64,000 nt of DNA from Alteromonas sp. BMJM2 (GTDB lineage: Bacteria; Pseudomonadota; Gammaproteobacteria; Enterobacterales; Alteromonadaceae): NCBI RefSeq assembly GCF_027257845.1, contig NZ_JAPVOT010000001.1, forward strand, positions 124,001 to 188,000, read 5' to 3'. The notes beneath the pieces are model-generated. The model did no database searches. It was given only the letters and a program-made list of their open reading frames with translations, and was not told the origin of the DNA. Below are positions 52,955 to 62,821 of this stretch, piece by piece (within the stretch, counting starts at the first letter, position 1; the number at the start of each line of letters is the position of its first letter). A program made the translations under genes and the position numbers.

Positions 52955-54305
52955 CCAAATAGCAGGGCTCGTAAGCGCTGCCAGGAAGCTTCATTCGATG
53001 CTGTTTTACAAATGACTCTAGCAGTACATCCACATGTTTCATTAACGCTTTATCGCCAGTAATCTCAAAAGGCCCGTTTTCTTTTATCTGTTTGATCCCC
53101 TCTGCTTTTACATTACCGGCAACGATACCTGAAAACGCCTTTCTCAAATTCGATGCTAAATCACTTCGGCTTTGATTATGGTCAAGCTGAAGCCCTGCCA
53201 TACTCTCATGGGTTGGAATAAATGGCTGTTGAAAGTCCCGTTCTATCTTAAGCGACCAATTAAAGCTGAATGCATCTCCCATCGCACCGCGATATTTTTT
53301 CACTTTTTCTAGCCCTTTGCATAATGAACGTGCTACTTCTTCCGGGTCGTTCACTATAATTTGGTATTTCTTCTGTGCTTCTTTACCCAAGGTCTCTGCA
53401 ATAAAAGTATCTACTGCCTCAAAATATTCTTCACTGCCTGCAGGGCCGGTTAGAATGACAGGGAAAGGCTGTTGGTCATTTCTTTCATTCATTAGAATAC
53501 CAAGAAGATACAGCAGCTCCTCAGCCGTGCCTACACCACCTGGGAATATGATAATGCCGTGTGCCAAACGCACAAACGCCTCTAGACGCTTTTCAATGTC
53601 AGGCATTATGATGAGCTCATTAACAATCGCATTAGGTGGCTCAGCGGCAATAATACTAGGCTCGGATATGCCTACGTACCGACCGGATTTTTGTCTTTGC
53701 TTAGCATGACCTATTGCTGCACCTTTCATCGGCCCTTTCATTGCACCCGGCCCACAGCCAGTACAAATATTCATGTCTCGTAGACCAAGCTGGTAACCCA
53801 CTTCTTTTGTATATTTGTATTCAGTTTGATTAATGGAGTGGCCGCCCCAGCATACAATGGTATTAACGCCGTCGTTACCCTCTAAGGCTTTAGCATGGCG
53901 AAGCATATCGAATACCATGTCAGTAATTTGAGCGCCGTCTGCTGGTGCGTGCTGATGCAAAACATCATACTTATCGCCCATGTACAGTAAATCTCGTAGA
54001 ACGGCGAATAAATGCTCATGAACGCCTCTTACCAGGCGGTCGTCCACAAAGGCGACTTCGGGAGGATTAATCAACTCAATTTTTACACCGCGCTCACGGC
54101 GAACAAGTCTTATATCGAAACTTTCATAGGGGGCAAATAAGGCTTCAAAATTATCCTCATCTACTCCGCTATTTAATACGGCAAGAGAGCAATTCCTAAA
54201 CATGGTAAATAGTTCGCTATCGGAAGCATCCTGCAAACGCGCAACTTCAGCTTGTGACAGTTGGCTCATCCAACCCATGGGGTTTAGCTGTACTTTTTTA
54301 ATCAC
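52947..54305 (-). CDS. ppnN: Nucleotide 5'-monophosphate nucleosidase PpnN (YgdH)
   Basis: A 452-residue enzyme matching E. coli YgdH in length and layout: an N-terminal domain, a LOG/Rossmann core with [16 protein letters not shown] and [18 protein letters not shown] (PGGxGTxxE motif), and a C-terminal domain. It cleaves purine and pyrimidine monophosphates to base and ribose 5-phosphate, and in E. coli is controlled by (p)ppGpp. The neighbourhood with queF and syd is the same as in many gammaproteobacteria. Confidence 0.94.
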   Translation of the reverse strand: MIKKVQLNPMGWMSQLSQAEVARLQDASDSELFTMFRNCSLAVLNSGVDEDNFEALFAPYESFDIRLVRRERGVKIELINPPEVAFVDDRLVRGVHEHLFAVLRDLLYMGDKYDVLHQHAPADGAQITDMVFDMLRHAKALEGNDGVNTIVCWGGHSINQTEYKYTKEVGYQLGLRDMNICTGCGPGAMKGPMKGAAIGHAKQRQKSGRYVGISEPSIIAAEPPNAIVNELIIMPDIEKRLEAFVRLAHGIIIFPGGVGTAEELLYLLGILMNERNDQQPFPVILTGPAGSEEYFEAVDTFIAETLGKEAQKKYQIIVNDPEEVARSLCKGLEKVKKYRGAMGDAFSFNWSLKIERDFQQPFIPTHESMAGLQLDHNQSRSDLASNLRKAFSGIVAGNVKAEGIKQIKENGPFEITGDKALMKHVDVLLESFVKQHRMKLPGSAYEPCYLVK

Positions 54306-54313
54306 ATTACTTC

Positions 54314-55888
54314 CTATTTTTGGGCGTCGATGTCAGTAACGACTTGATTTCGGCCATTTCGTTTAGCTTGATAAAGGTATTTGTCTGCACGCTCAAAAGC
54401 TAAATCAATCGTATCTGTTGAGGTAAATGACGTACCTCCCAGCGATACGGTAATGATTACTCTTTCTTGCTTAAACTTGAGCTGCATACTTTCTAGATCT
54501 TTTCTTATAGCCTCTAATTTTTCTCGTAGTTGTTTTTCATTCGTATCTGGCAGAAGCACCACAAACTCCTCACCGCCCCAGCGCGCAAGAAATTGATCGT
54601 CAGTCATGTGCCGCTTAAATGCTCGGCTAACAAGCTGTAGCGTCTTATCACCAGCGGAGTGACCAAACTTGTCGTTAATCGACTTAAAGAAATCAATGTC
54701 GATAAGGGCGATAGAAAGTGGTTTTTTTGATGATTGAAATTGCTGATACGCTATTGCTAACTGTTCATTGTAGGCCTGACGATTAGGCAGGCGGGTCAGT
54801 GCATCTGTTTTACTTTGCATGACTTGTTCAGCAATTTTTCGCTTGTAAGAATCAGTCTGTTGCTGAAGCTTATTGATTCTGTCCTGCATTGACGACAATA
54901 ACGAAATGAGCGCTGTTTGGCTTTCGCTGTCGCTTGACTGGGTATCTGTCAGCGTTTTTGATAGTGCTTTGATACACGACTGCGTTTGCGTTTTTAGGGC
55001 GTCAAAGGAGTCAGTGGTAGAAACTGCTTCTTCAATACTGTCGATGTAAGTTTTCAGCTCAGCATTACTGGCAGTACGTTGTTCAAACTGTGCTTTACTT
55101 CCATCTATACTTTTATTTACGTCTTCGCCAATTTTACCCAGTGACGTATGCAGCCCTTGAATGACTTTGCCGGTTAAACTCGCTTCTGTCATAGCGTCTT
55201 GCACTATCATGCGAAGTACTACGACGCAGCTTTCTAGCAACTGCTCGTGAGCCATACCTTGATCAAGTCGCTTTTTGATATCCAAGAGCTGTATATCGTT
55301 GGGTTTTTTTTCTGTGTATGAACTTACAAGCTGATTTAGCTCTATAAAAATTGAGCGATAAAAATGAGCACTTCCTCGCTCTAGGTCATCATTGGCTGCT
55401 TGTCGTGGTGTTGACTTTGCGGTTTCTTTTGGGGCGGGCTCCTCCGATAACACGCCTTTAACGTGCTTGCCAAGGGCAACCCGATGAAGCTGTAATGCTC
55501 TCGAGTAAAGCCTGTAAATGCTGAATATATCTGCCACAGGCTGATTGAGCTTAATAAGTTCTTGAGTAGCTAGGCTGCGAAGCTCTTCATCTTCAAAGAT
55601 TATCTTCTGCAGTTGCTTCATTGCCTCTTCAATAGATGACACGGTCTCAAGGCTATACTTGCGAAGGGTAATGTCCTGATGTTGGAGCGACGCATTCAGT
55701 TTATTGATGCTGACTGTAGCTAGACTGAAATTGGGCGTGCCGGATAGGTGTCCACGCAGGGTTTTCAGTTCACCATCAACCTTGTCTGAAAAACCCTCGT
55801 AAAAAGATGAGAGTTTTATGATGAATTGACACAATAGCGCATTGTTTTTTTTGTACGCTTGCAGCTGTTTATCTTCCATGTTGCTCAT
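54314..55888 (-). CDS. Diguanylate cyclase (GGDEF) with helical N-terminal domain
   Basis: A 524-residue cytoplasmic protein. Residues 1-350 are largely helical, with coiled-coil stretches ([20 protein letters not shown]). The C-terminal GGDEF domain (about 355-520) has active-site GGEEF in [12 protein letters not shown], metal-binding [16 protein letters not shown] and no obvious RxxD inhibitory site five residues before GGEEF. It should synthesise cyclic di-GMP. No membrane segment or PAS domain is seen; the N-terminal part may dimerise or sense a partner. It lies eight bases from ppnN and could be co-transcribed. Confidence 0.92.
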   Translation of the reverse strand: MSNMEDKQLQAYKKNNALLCQFIIKLSSFYEGFSDKVDGELKTLRGHLSGTPNFSLATVSINKLNASLQHQDITLRKYSLETVSSIEEAMKQLQKIIFEDEELRSLATQELIKLNQPVADIFSIYRLYSRALQLHRVALGKHVKGVLSEEPAPKETAKSTPRQAANDDLERGSAHFYRSIFIELNQLVSSYTEKKPNDIQLLDIKKRLDQGMAHEQLLESCVVVLRMIVQDAMTEASLTGKVIQGLHTSLGKIGEDVNKSIDGSKAQFEQRTASNAELKTYIDSIEEAVSTTDSFDALKTQTQSCIKALSKTLTDTQSSDSESQTALISLLSSMQDRINKLQQQTDSYKRKIAEQVMQSKTDALTRLPNRQAYNEQLAIAYQQFQSSKKPLSIALIDIDFFKSINDKFGHSAGDKTLQLVSRAFKRHMTDDQFLARWGGEEFVVLLPDTNEKQLREKLEAIRKDLESMQLKFKQERVIITVSLGGTSFTSTDTIDLAFERADKYLYQAKRNGRNQVVTDIDAQK

Positions 55889-55934
55889 CTTTTGTTGTTT
55901 ATGGACACATCACATTTGTAAGCTCAGCAAGGGG

Positions 55935-56816
55935 CTATTGTCGAGCTTGACGATGGTTTGGGTAAGGTGCTTCAAAATTGGTACGAAACGGATTGATATC
56001 GAGTCCACCTCTGCGCGTATATCGAGCGCACACCGTCAGTTTTGTTGGCTTACAGTGATTTAAGATATCGGTGTATATGCGTTCCACACACTGTTCGTGA
56101 AATTCATTGTGTTGTCTAAAGCTAATTAAATATCGCAACAAGCCTTCGTGGTCGATTGGCTCGCCCGTATATTTAATTTGAATACTTGCCCAATCTGGCT
56201 GGCTGGTAATAAGGCAGTTAGATTTCAGTAAATGCGAAACAAGTGTTTCACTCACTTCATTACCTTTATCTGATGATGCCAAACCAAGATACCGAGTGTC
56301 GGGCTCATAATTATCAATCTCAATATCAAGTTCATCGAGCAATGTACCTTGGAACTCTCTGAATTGTAGTGTTTCAAATTCACTTGGTAAAATCAGGTTA
56401 ACTTCAACATCTTTACCCGCGCAGGCAGACAAATCTTTTTTGAGCACCGTTTTTACATCGTCGCTGCTTTTAAAACGGGTTTGATTGAAGCTATTTAGAT
56501 AAAGCTTAAACGACTTAGACTCAATCAGGTTTTCAGAGGTAATTGGTACCATGCATTCAAGAATTGCGACCTGAGGTTTACCCTTCATATTGAGCCAGGA
56601 CAATTCATAGCCCGTCCACGTATCGATACCTTCAAAGGGAAGCGCATCAGAGGAAAAATTTTTTGATTTAAAAGTCAGCGTGTCTCTGCTTAGACTGCGA
56701 GGCACCCCTTGAAGGAGCGCTGGATTGTATTCATACTCGTATTCTACTTGTTTACCTAACGACAAGTCGTCTGGTGCAGAAATAGTAATTTTTTCTCGTT
56801 TGTTGTCTGTCGACAT
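55935..56816 (-). CDS. queF: 7-cyano-7-deazaguanine reductase QueF
   Basis: A 293-residue QueF of the long, two-domain (YqcD/E. coli) type. The catalytic Cys201 lies in [11 protein letters not shown], followed by the NADPH-side motif [17 protein letters not shown] and [30 protein letters not shown] is the substrate-side E-S-K-S motif. It reduces preQ0 to preQ1 in queuosine synthesis. Size and motifs agree with a functional enzyme. Confidence 0.96.
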   Translation of the reverse strand: MSTDNKREKITISAPDDLSLGKQVEYEYEYNPALLQGVPRSLSRDTLTFKSKNFSSDALPFEGIDTWTGYELSWLNMKGKPQVAILECMVPITSENLIESKSFKLYLNSFNQTRFKSSDDVKTVLKKDLSACAGKDVEVNLILPSEFETLQFREFQGTLLDELDIEIDNYEPDTRYLGLASSDKGNEVSETLVSHLLKSNCLITSQPDWASIQIKYTGEPIDHEGLLRYLISFRQHNEFHEQCVERIYTDILNHCKPTKLTVCARYTRRGGLDINPFRTNFEAPYPNHRQARQ

Positions 56817-56912
56817 AAGAACCCTAATGCATTAATCGGTATATCATCGCCAAACGTTGACTTGGCATGTTTAACGTATAGTGTAACTCAAAAATACGAA
56901 GGTAATTAAATA

Positions 56913-57464
56913 ATGGCTCTGTCTATTTGTGAACAACTGGATAATTTTGTTTCATCTTATGTCGAGAACACCAGTGAAGGTGTTCTGTCTATTCCTTTTG
57001 ACAAAGAATGGCCCTCCCCGTGTTATAACAATGAGGGTAAGCAGGGGGAAATAGTGCCTTGGCAGCCTGTTAGACAAACGCAATCATTGTCCTTTGAGAA
57101 TGTGGGCTCGGCCCTAAAACTGACATTAAATAGTGACTATTGCGAGTACTTCACACGCTATTTCAGCAACAACCTAATAGCAAAAGCCCCTCAGGGAGAA
57201 TGCGAACTGCTTCAGGTATGGAATGGAGAAGATTTTGAGCGACTACAGCAAAATCTTATAGGCCACTTGCTTATGAAGCAACGGCTAGAGCAGGCGCCAA
57301 CGTTATTTTTTGGTCTTACAGATGAAGAAGATTTTATATTAACCGTCGTCAACGAAACAGGCGAAGTGGCTCTGGAGCAGGTGGGAATGGAGCCAAAGGA
57401 AATATTGGCACCATCATTAGCTGACTTTCTTTCTACGCTTACACCAAGTTCTGTAAGTCGTTAA
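56913..57464 (+). CDS. syd: SecY-interacting protein Syd
   Basis: A 183-residue protein with the Syd family pattern: KEWPSPCY near residue 29, VPWQPVRQ, YFTRYFSNNLIAKAPQGECELLQVWN and a C-terminal ILAPSLADFLSTLTP. Syd binds SecY at the cytoplasmic face and may clear abnormal translocons. Adjacent queF and the downstream yqcC–truC neighbours match E. coli synteny loosely. It is divergently transcribed from queF. Confidence 0.93.
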   Translation: MALSICEQLDNFVSSYVENTSEGVLSIPFDKEWPSPCYNNEGKQGEIVPWQPVRQTQSLSFENVGSALKLTLNSDYCEYFTRYFSNNLIAKAPQGECELLQVWNGEDFERLQQNLIGHLLMKQRLEQAPTLFFGLTDEEDFILTVVNETGEVALEQVGMEPKEILAPSLADFLSTLTPSSVSR

Positions 57465-57517
57465 CGCTTATTCAACAACGTTGAGGAATAGGCTGCCGTA
57501 CTCGGTCGCGCAACTTA

Positions 57518-57811
57518 TTATTGACCGCGTTGAAGAGCAGCCAGCGCAGTTTTCAGTGTTTCTACTTCTCGTTCGAGGGCATCTACACGACTCGCCAAGC
57601 TTAAAGCGTCATTGTCCGACTGGTTATCGTGTTGAAATTGTTTGGCTTGGATTGTCGGTGTACTCGCATTAAAACGTTTAATTGCATCTATCGCCTCGGT
57701 AACCGACACTTTGAATGGCGCTTTTGAACGAAGCATTCCCACACTTGGAGTCTTGCCTTCTTCATGCATTTTTTGGCAGATAATGATCAATTGGTTGATG
57801 GTGTTATTCAT
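57518..57811 (-). CDS. Small coiled-coil protein, possible DNA-binding
   Basis: A 97-residue protein. The N-terminal half (INQLIIICQKMHEEGKTPS, then VGMLRSKAPFKVSVTEAI) looks like a short winged-helix of the KfrA-N kind, and the C-terminal half (ASRVDALEREVETLKTALA) is a coiled coil. No close family can be named. It converges on syd. Probably a real conserved small protein; function unknown. Confidence 0.65.
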   Translation of the reverse strand: MNNTINQLIIICQKMHEEGKTPSVGMLRSKAPFKVSVTEAIDAIKRFNASTPTIQAKQFQHDNQSDNDALSLASRVDALEREVETLKTALAALQRGQ

Positions 57812-58189
57812 AGTTTCTTTGCTATTACCCTAGTGTGTAGTGTAAGTACATCTTTTGGTTTGAAAAATCTTAAAGTTTGAATGATCGTTAGTTATCGTAT
57901 TGTTTATCAGCCTTCATATTCTCTTCAAGAAGTACTGCAAGACGTATTGAGCCAAACGTCAGTTGAGTTTCATAGCGTGTTAAAAAGACTAAAAAGTTAT
58001 CTTATTCGCTAAATGTTGAGGTTTAAAATATTTTCAATTTTTAGTAAGTTCAATAAAAACAGCTGCTTACGTTCTGGCGCTATTTTTGATTGTTACTTGC
58101 TAAGTTTGTGCTCTGCAATGTTTGCCAACAAATGGCATATCTCGTCAGCATCGCGCCCTAAATAAATCAATAATAAACAAGGAATATAC
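57812..58189. other. 378-base gap before the DUF3192 lipoprotein gene
   Basis: It should hold divergent promoters. A 43-codon open stretch at 57881-58012 (plus strand, ATG start) has no ribosome site and no recognisable features, so it is not called. Nothing else was recognised. Confidence 0.4.
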
Positions 58190-58555
58190 ATGAAAACACT
58201 CATTCTTTCTGTCGCTGTCGCATCATCATTGTTACTTTCTGGCTGTGTCGTTTCGGTGGGAGGCGGCTCTGATAGCCACTACGGTTCAGATTGGGAAGAC
58301 AGAGAGTTCAATAATCGTAAACACATCGCTAATCTTGAGGTTGGTGTTGGCTATGAAACGGTATTGAGAAAGATGGGAGTCGCTGACTTCAATGAACTTT
58401 TTGAAAAAGCCGACGGTACCTACCGTGTGCTTTATTACCGTACTCAAAAAACGATGGGTGATGGTGTAACGACAAAGGACGAATGTACACCACTGGTATT
58501 TAGAAATGGTAACCTTGCGGGTTGGGGAGACAGCGCCTACAGCCTTATGCATTAA
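58190..58555 (+). CDS. DUF3192 lipoprotein
   Basis: A 121-residue lipoprotein with lipobox LLLSGC (Cys19) followed by a Gly/Ser-rich linker and the DUF3192 core (NNRKHIANLEVGVGYETVL, then LYYRTQ and TTKDECTPLVF, ending WGDSAYS). It is paralogous to the protein at 52216-52590, which is anchored by a membrane helix instead. AAGGA lies 9 bases before the ATG. Envelope location; function unknown. Confidence 0.88.
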   Translation: MKTLILSVAVASSLLLSGCVVSVGGGSDSHYGSDWEDREFNNRKHIANLEVGVGYETVLRKMGVADFNELFEKADGTYRVLYYRTQKTMGDGVTTKDECTPLVFRNGNLAGWGDSAYSLMH

Positions 58556-58720
58556 AAAATGTTAATAAAAAGTTAACAGTTGCTGGGTTTTCGCGTAGTC
58601 TAATCATTAATCAGTGCTACAGCGTATGAGCTATACCTATTTGAATTTGCGTGAATCGTATCTTCAGTGGTCATTCTTTCAGACGCGAACTTAGATATAA
58701 GCCTACACGGAGGCCCACTC

Positions 58721-59368
58721 ATGGATATCGAATCAAATGAGGCTGTTCTTGCTCCATCAGCCGATACGGTAAAAGCCATTTATCTTGGCGTTGATGATTT
58801 AAAAATCGCGGCATCTATCCTTTATAACGCCTATGTGGACGACCCTCTTTTCTTGGACATTTTTCAAGCAGAAAAAGAAGGCTATGACAGCCGTTTACGC
58901 TCAGCTATCCGAGAAGAACTTAATGCATTTTGGGTTGCAGAGCAGCCTATGATAGGGCTGTTTGATGCAGAACGTTTAATTGCAGTAGCATGCCTTACTG
59001 CGCCTGATGCGGCATTTGGTGCGGGGCGATATTGGCACTGGCGACTTCGCATGTTGCTTACCGCCGGACTTTTTGGAACAAAGCAAATGCTGGAAAAGGA
59101 AGAAAAAGTACGAACCCTTGTTCCAGCGGAAAATTTTCACATGCTCAGTTTTATTGCCGTTCATCCAGATTATCAAGAACACGGTTTAGGGCATATTTTA
59201 CTCGGCGCCATCGACAGTGTGGTTGAAGATGACGCTAAAAGTGCAGGTGTTGCTGTATTCGTTACCATAGATAAGCATAAATCCTTCTTTGGTGACGACA
59301 AATACAGCGTTGTTGGTAATTTATCCTTATCCCATGTTAATGGCTCGGTGATGTTCAGGGCTAAGTAG
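58721..59368 (+). CDS. GNAT-family acetyltransferase
   Basis: About 215 residues. The start at 58721 is chosen because GGAGG lies 8 bases upstream; an earlier ATG 18 codons upstream lacks one. The acetyl-CoA-binding motif is SFIAVHPDYQEHGLGHILL (about residues 140-158), a Q/RxxGxG/A variant reading QEHGLG. The overall layout fits small GNAT N-acetyltransferases with an N-terminal extension. Substrate unknown. Confidence 0.85.
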   Translation: MDIESNEAVLAPSADTVKAIYLGVDDLKIAASILYNAYVDDPLFLDIFQAEKEGYDSRLRSAIREELNAFWVAEQPMIGLFDAERLIAVACLTAPDAAFGAGRYWHWRLRMLLTAGLFGTKQMLEKEEKVRTLVPAENFHMLSFIAVHPDYQEHGLGHILLGAIDSVVEDDAKSAGVAVFVTIDKHKSFFGDDKYSVVGNLSLSHVNGSVMFRAK

Positions 59369-59490
59369 CTGCGGTAAATTTTCCAATCTTCAAATATCAA
59401 TAATGCAGTATCAGAAGAGCAATGGGGCACTACCAATACAGTTGGCAGTGAGCAACGTAAGGCAATAAAAAAAGATTAATGCGTCGAACG

Positions 59491-60048
59491 TTAGTCGTCT
59501 AATCCGAATTTCTTTCTAATGCGCTTAGCCCATTCAGGTCTTTGTATTTTATAGTGATATGGTTTATCTGGAAGAATGATATTTGGATTGGCAGCTGCAA
59601 GTGCTTCGAAAAAAGCGTGTCGATTGAAGCCGCGATAATTGCCATACATAAGTTGCTTCTTCTCTCCACTTTTCAACACAATGAAATTAGAAATATGTTG
59701 CCTTGTGTCACTGATTTGCTTTAACTCAGTGATGTCATCAATATTAACCTGCCAACTGATATCACTGAAGGTAGGGTCGAAGTACGACAGATTGGTGGAT
59801 GACACGCAAACTCTAATCTCTTTATTTTCACACCAAAACCATAATGCCAACCCAAGCAAAGTAGCTTCAATAAACCAGATGGCGATATCTAGCACATAAA
59901 AAAGTTCATTCAGTGCAGTGCTATCGCTTGTTAAGTTTGGAAGATATCGATGTGCAGCTTGGTATAAAACAAATGCCACGCCAGCATTAAAAACAAGCAG
60001 TAGCGCGGAAGAGCGCTGTTTTCTTGTAAAAACGAAGTGAGTTGCCAT
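59491..60048 (-). CDS. Two-helix membrane protein with PH-like domain
   Basis: A 185-residue protein with two N-terminal membrane segments (about 14-32 and 48-70), then a cytoplasmic domain of about 110 residues with alternating strands (VCVSSTNLSYFDPTF, then ISWQVNIDDITELKQI), like bacterial PH or YcxB-like domains, and a basic C-terminus. No specific family recognised. Probably its own transcription unit. Confidence 0.65.
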   Translation of the reverse strand: MATHFVFTRKQRSSALLLVFNAGVAFVLYQAAHRYLPNLTSDSTALNELFYVLDIAIWFIEATLLGLALWFWCENKEIRVCVSSTNLSYFDPTFSDISWQVNIDDITELKQISDTRQHISNFIVLKSGEKKQLMYGNYRGFNRHAFFEALAAANPNIILPDKPYHYKIQRPEWAKRIRKKFGLDD

Positions 60049-60447
60049 ACGTTCCCTCTCAGGAATAAACCTTATACTAAGACTACAATAGAGTGTTAAT
60101 TCGCATTAGCAAAGTAGAACGTGGCGTTAGTCAGTAATTGATATGTAAAGCATAGCCCATTGTCATAGCGTTAAATTGCTGGTGTTGAGTAGTAGGTGGC
60201 AAGTAGTTGGTGGTAGATAATTGATGGTGTGTTGTGTTTCTATCAATAACCATATTGAAATATTCGAACGAATTATCTATTTCGAATTTCTGAACGCCAT
60301 CCACCCACCTCATTAATTGCTCAGCCAAGTGTGAGATATCTCCTACAAAATCTGTGAGTTTTCCGCCTTTTTTCAAGTGGAATTTTCATAGACTAAAGTA
60401 TAAAGGCTCTGATTTATATAGGTTTTTCTTTTTTTAGACAAAAGTTG
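60049..60447. other. 399-base gap upstream of the CsrB-like RNA
   Basis: It contains a GT-rich, loosely repetitive stretch near 60180-60235 (variants of AGTAGGTGG). Read leftward, 60131-60376 is open for 81 codons from TTG, but the C-terminal part is encoded by that low-complexity stretch and no convincing ribosome site is seen, so it is not called as a gene. The promoter of the sRNA should lie at the right end. Confidence 0.4.
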
Positions 60448-60463
60448 AAGAAGATCACTTCTT
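60448..60463. promoter_or_regulatory. Possible GacA/UvrY-type site upstream of the CsrB-like RNA
   Basis: AAGAAG and CTTCTT are separated by ATCA, about 80 bases before the likely RNA 5' end. The flanks (TTG before, AA after) give partial similarity to the TGTAAG-N6-CTTACA box bound by GacA/UvrY/VarA, which activates csrB-type genes. The match is imperfect. Confidence 0.35.
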
Positions 60464-60529
60464 AAAACTTTGTAATTTCGTATAGCGATAATATTTAAAG
60501 ATTATATTATTTAACACGTCACAGGGAAA

Positions 60530-61116
60530 CACGATGAGTCAGGATGATTTGCAAGGATGACCTAGGACAACTTAAGGATGAGATTCTCACATGGAGTGAG
60601 AAAAAGGAAATGGACAAGACAAGGATGCTAATTACAGGACGTGCTTAAGGGATGAAGGATAGGGACATCTCGCAAAAAGGATTCACAATTGGACGTGGGC
60701 AGAGAACAGGATGCTTCTTCTGCATTGCTAGAAAGGATGAGTCAGGGACGATTGTACAAGGTTGTAGAACAAGGATGTAGAACAAGGATGCTATTTACAA
60801 GGAGCGCTTAAGGAATGAGCGGGCTACAGCAGGATGTGTAGTCAAAAGGACTATAAAACAATGGATAAGGAAGGTCAGCGGAGTCTGACACGGACAGCCT
60901 CAGGATGAGGAATACTGCAGAATGGATTTGCAGTAAAGAAAGGAACAATGGAAAGGGACCTACGCACGGACGGGTAGCTCACAAAGGGTATTGTGAGATA
61001 AGATGGAAAGGGGCGAAGACGGATTCTGATCGGGAAGATTTTAGTCGCAAAGGATCGCAGAGAGGGATGCTCAAAATTACGAAAAAGGGGGAAGTCTCAT
61101 GACTTCCCCCTTTTTT
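60530..61116 (+). ncRNA. csrB: CsrB/RsmB-like CsrA-sequestering RNA
   Basis: About 590 bases with no ribosome-sited gene but about 39 GGA trinucleotides between 60541 and 61080, roughly four times what chance would give. Many are in AAGGATG, CAGGATG or AGGGA contexts, the sites bound by CsrA. It ends in a strong terminator. This is the hallmark of CsrB/CsrC/RsmB RNAs, which soak up CsrA and so release mRNAs for motility, biofilm and carbon storage. E. coli CsrB is about 370 bases with around 20 such motifs, so this one is unusually large. The 5' end is estimated. An open stretch at 60905-61102 is incidental. Confidence 0.88.
61087..61116 (+). terminator. Terminator of the CsrB-like RNA
   Basis: GGGGGAAGTC (61087-61096) pairs perfectly with GACTTCCCCC (61101-61110) around TCAT, followed by six T. 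On the opposite strand an A/T run also allows it to serve the convergent DUF3301 gene. Confidence 0.93.
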
Positions 61117-61117
61117 A

Positions 61118-61420
61118 TTAAACGCGATGCGGTGGAACTTCGGTGCGTATGACGCGGCTTCCTACTAACTCTACCTCTCCGCTGTATCTATCTTCACCAT
61201 TGCTTGAAAATTCAAACATAAACACACTATTCCAATCGGGCTTTCCGAATTTAAACGAGAGGCGCGTTTTAGCTCGCGCAACACTCAACAATTGAAGTTG
61301 GTGTTTATCACAGTACTGTTTTAAGTAGGTATTAGTGCTTTCTGATATGCCTCTTATTCGCCAAAATTGATAACTGATAAAGCCAATTGCCAACCATAGT
61401 GAAAGCTCTAAAAGTGTCAT
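61118..61420 (-). CDS. DUF3301 family protein
   Basis: A 100-residue protein: an N-terminal membrane segment (LLELSLWLAIGFISYQFW) followed by a small domain with LKQYCDKHQLQLLSVARA, FKFGKPDWNSVFMFEFS and YSGEVELVGSRV, the DUF3301 pattern. The start at 61420 has GGGAAG upstream and lies just after the DUF3549 stop, so the two are coupled. Function unknown; found paired with DUF3549 in Vibrio, Shewanella and relatives. Confidence 0.85.
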   Translation of the reverse strand: MTLLELSLWLAIGFISYQFWRIRGISESTNTYLKQYCDKHQLQLLSVARAKTRLSFKFGKPDWNSVFMFEFSSNGEDRYSGEVELVGSRVIRTEVPPHRV

Positions 61421-61421
61421 A

Positions 61422-62480
61422 CTACTTCCCCGTTTGTGCAAAAAGTTGATTAAAGGCTTTGGCCAACACGGCCGGACGGTCGGGTGATCGTAAAAGGGTA
61501 AGTACTTGACGGCGCAACTTCACAACTTGAACTAAGTCAGAGAAGAACCCAGAAAATAAAGCACCTGCATGGCCTTCACTTTTATCCGCCTTCGCTGCTT
61601 GTGTTAAAAACAAGGTTAATAAATCATTGTCCATTTGCTCATAGTGACGAGCGGCTATAACGCTTAGCACGTCAAGTCGCGTGGAAATGTCTTTATTTAA
61701 AATACTCTTGAGTTCACAGTGAAGCTGCTGATCAAACTCATTGCTTGAAAGCGAACGCAGTGCAGCGAGGTTAATATCATCGTACTGCGCTTTTTGAAAA
61801 AAGCGTTGTAACACGAACGTCTCGACAGTTTTTGACAGAGGTGCGTACTCGAGCATTTCCATAAACGTATTCAAAAATACGTCAGAATACAAACTTACAT
61901 TGTTTACAAACGCTTCTTCTAACCTATTTTGATGACTGTGGGTAGGTAGAGAAAATGCAAAATCTGCCACACTTTGCATAGACAGCTGCTGCCAATCCAC
62001 TAACTGTGGCGCTTGAATGTAAGCCTCAACTTGTTTGGCCTCATCACTAAGCGGCTGCGATAATGTGTGTTTCACTAGCGCATTAAACTGAGCCAGCAAC
62101 GCTTGATTGGGAACAAACGAATAGGGGTTATCAGGCAGTGTCTGTGCTTTTTCAGTATCCTCTATTATGGACTGACCCAACGCATCGACAATAATATCAA
62201 GAAAATGATTACGGGCAGCTGTGACTACCAAGCCTTGTTCATCAATAGGTAGCTTCACAAACCAAATATAATGTTCACTCGAGCTTTGCTTGTTCCAAAA
62301 AACAATACCAAACCATGCGTGCTGTTGGCGCGGGAGGGGAGCGTAGGCATTGCCACTTTCAATATCTAAGAATGATTGATTATCAATGATTGTTAATCTG
62401 CGACCAATATCGAATACCTTGTACTCAGTACCAGCGTGTAATAAGAATTCACTGATTGAATTAATTGTGTCTGCGCTCAT
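61422..62480 (-). CDS. DUF3549 family protein
   Basis: A 352-residue soluble protein with the family opening ISEFLLHAGTEYKVFDIGRR and blocks QHAWFGIVFWNKQ and HYIWFVKLPIDEQGLVV. The C-terminal half is helical and repeat-like. The ATG at 62480 is preferred (TAGGA 8 bases upstream) over a TTG one codon earlier. Function unknown. It forms a two-gene unit with DUF3301. Confidence 0.87.
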   Translation of the reverse strand: MSADTINSISEFLLHAGTEYKVFDIGRRLTIIDNQSFLDIESGNAYAPLPRQQHAWFGIVFWNKQSSSEHYIWFVKLPIDEQGLVVTAARNHFLDIIVDALGQSIIEDTEKAQTLPDNPYSFVPNQALLAQFNALVKHTLSQPLSDEAKQVEAYIQAPQLVDWQQLSMQSVADFAFSLPTHSHQNRLEEAFVNNVSLYSDVFLNTFMEMLEYAPLSKTVETFVLQRFFQKAQYDDINLAALRSLSSNEFDQQLHCELKSILNKDISTRLDVLSVIAARHYEQMDNDLLTLFLTQAAKADKSEGHAGALFSGFFSDLVQVVKLRRQVLTLLRSPDRPAVLAKAFNQLFAQTGK

Positions 62481-62821
62481 CAAAACATCCTAAATACTAC
62501 AAATTTATCCACGTGAGCTTTCTGCTCATCATTGTGTGCCTGAATGCACTTTTTCTAAATGCAAGTTTTCTAAATACACATTTCCATTACGCTGAAAAGA
62601 ACAAGATTTCACACAAGTGTGCCGGGCCAGCGTCGCTTTTCTATGTGTGTTTCTCGAACATGTATCGCCAATACGAGCCTAGAAGCCTCTAATGCTATTA
62701 GTTTATCACAGATAATACACACTCAAACATGCACACAGTGACGAATACAGCAGTGACAGGGTTCTGATTAGCCTGATATAATTTCGCGATACATTTTTGA
62801 GCATTCGTTGGTAGTGAGTTA
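62481..62821. other. 341-base divergent promoter region
   Basis: It lies between the DUF3549 gene and yqcC. Open stretches here are shadows without ribosome sites; no RNA gene or hairpin was recognised. Confidence 0.4.

Noticed and set aside
57881..58012. 43-codon open frame upstream of the DUF3192 lipoprotein
   Set aside because: ATG present but no ribosome site, and nothing recognisable in the product.
60131..60376. 81-codon leftward open frame starting at TTG
   Set aside because: Half is encoded by a GT-rich low-complexity stretch, and no ribosome site or family features are visible.
60541..61080. Repeated AAGGATG motifs considered as a CRISPR-like or minisatellite array
   Set aside because: Units are too short and irregularly spaced, with no constant repeat or spacer length; CsrA-site clustering explains them.
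60905..61102. 65-codon open frame inside the CsrB-like RNA
   Set aside because: Its Gly/Lys/Arg/Arg-rich composition is just the translation of GGA motifs; the region is better explained as an sRNA.
62465..62692. 75-codon rightward open frame beside yqcC
   Set aside because: It overlaps the DUF3549 start on the other strand, lacks a ribosome site and resembles random hydrophobic sequence.
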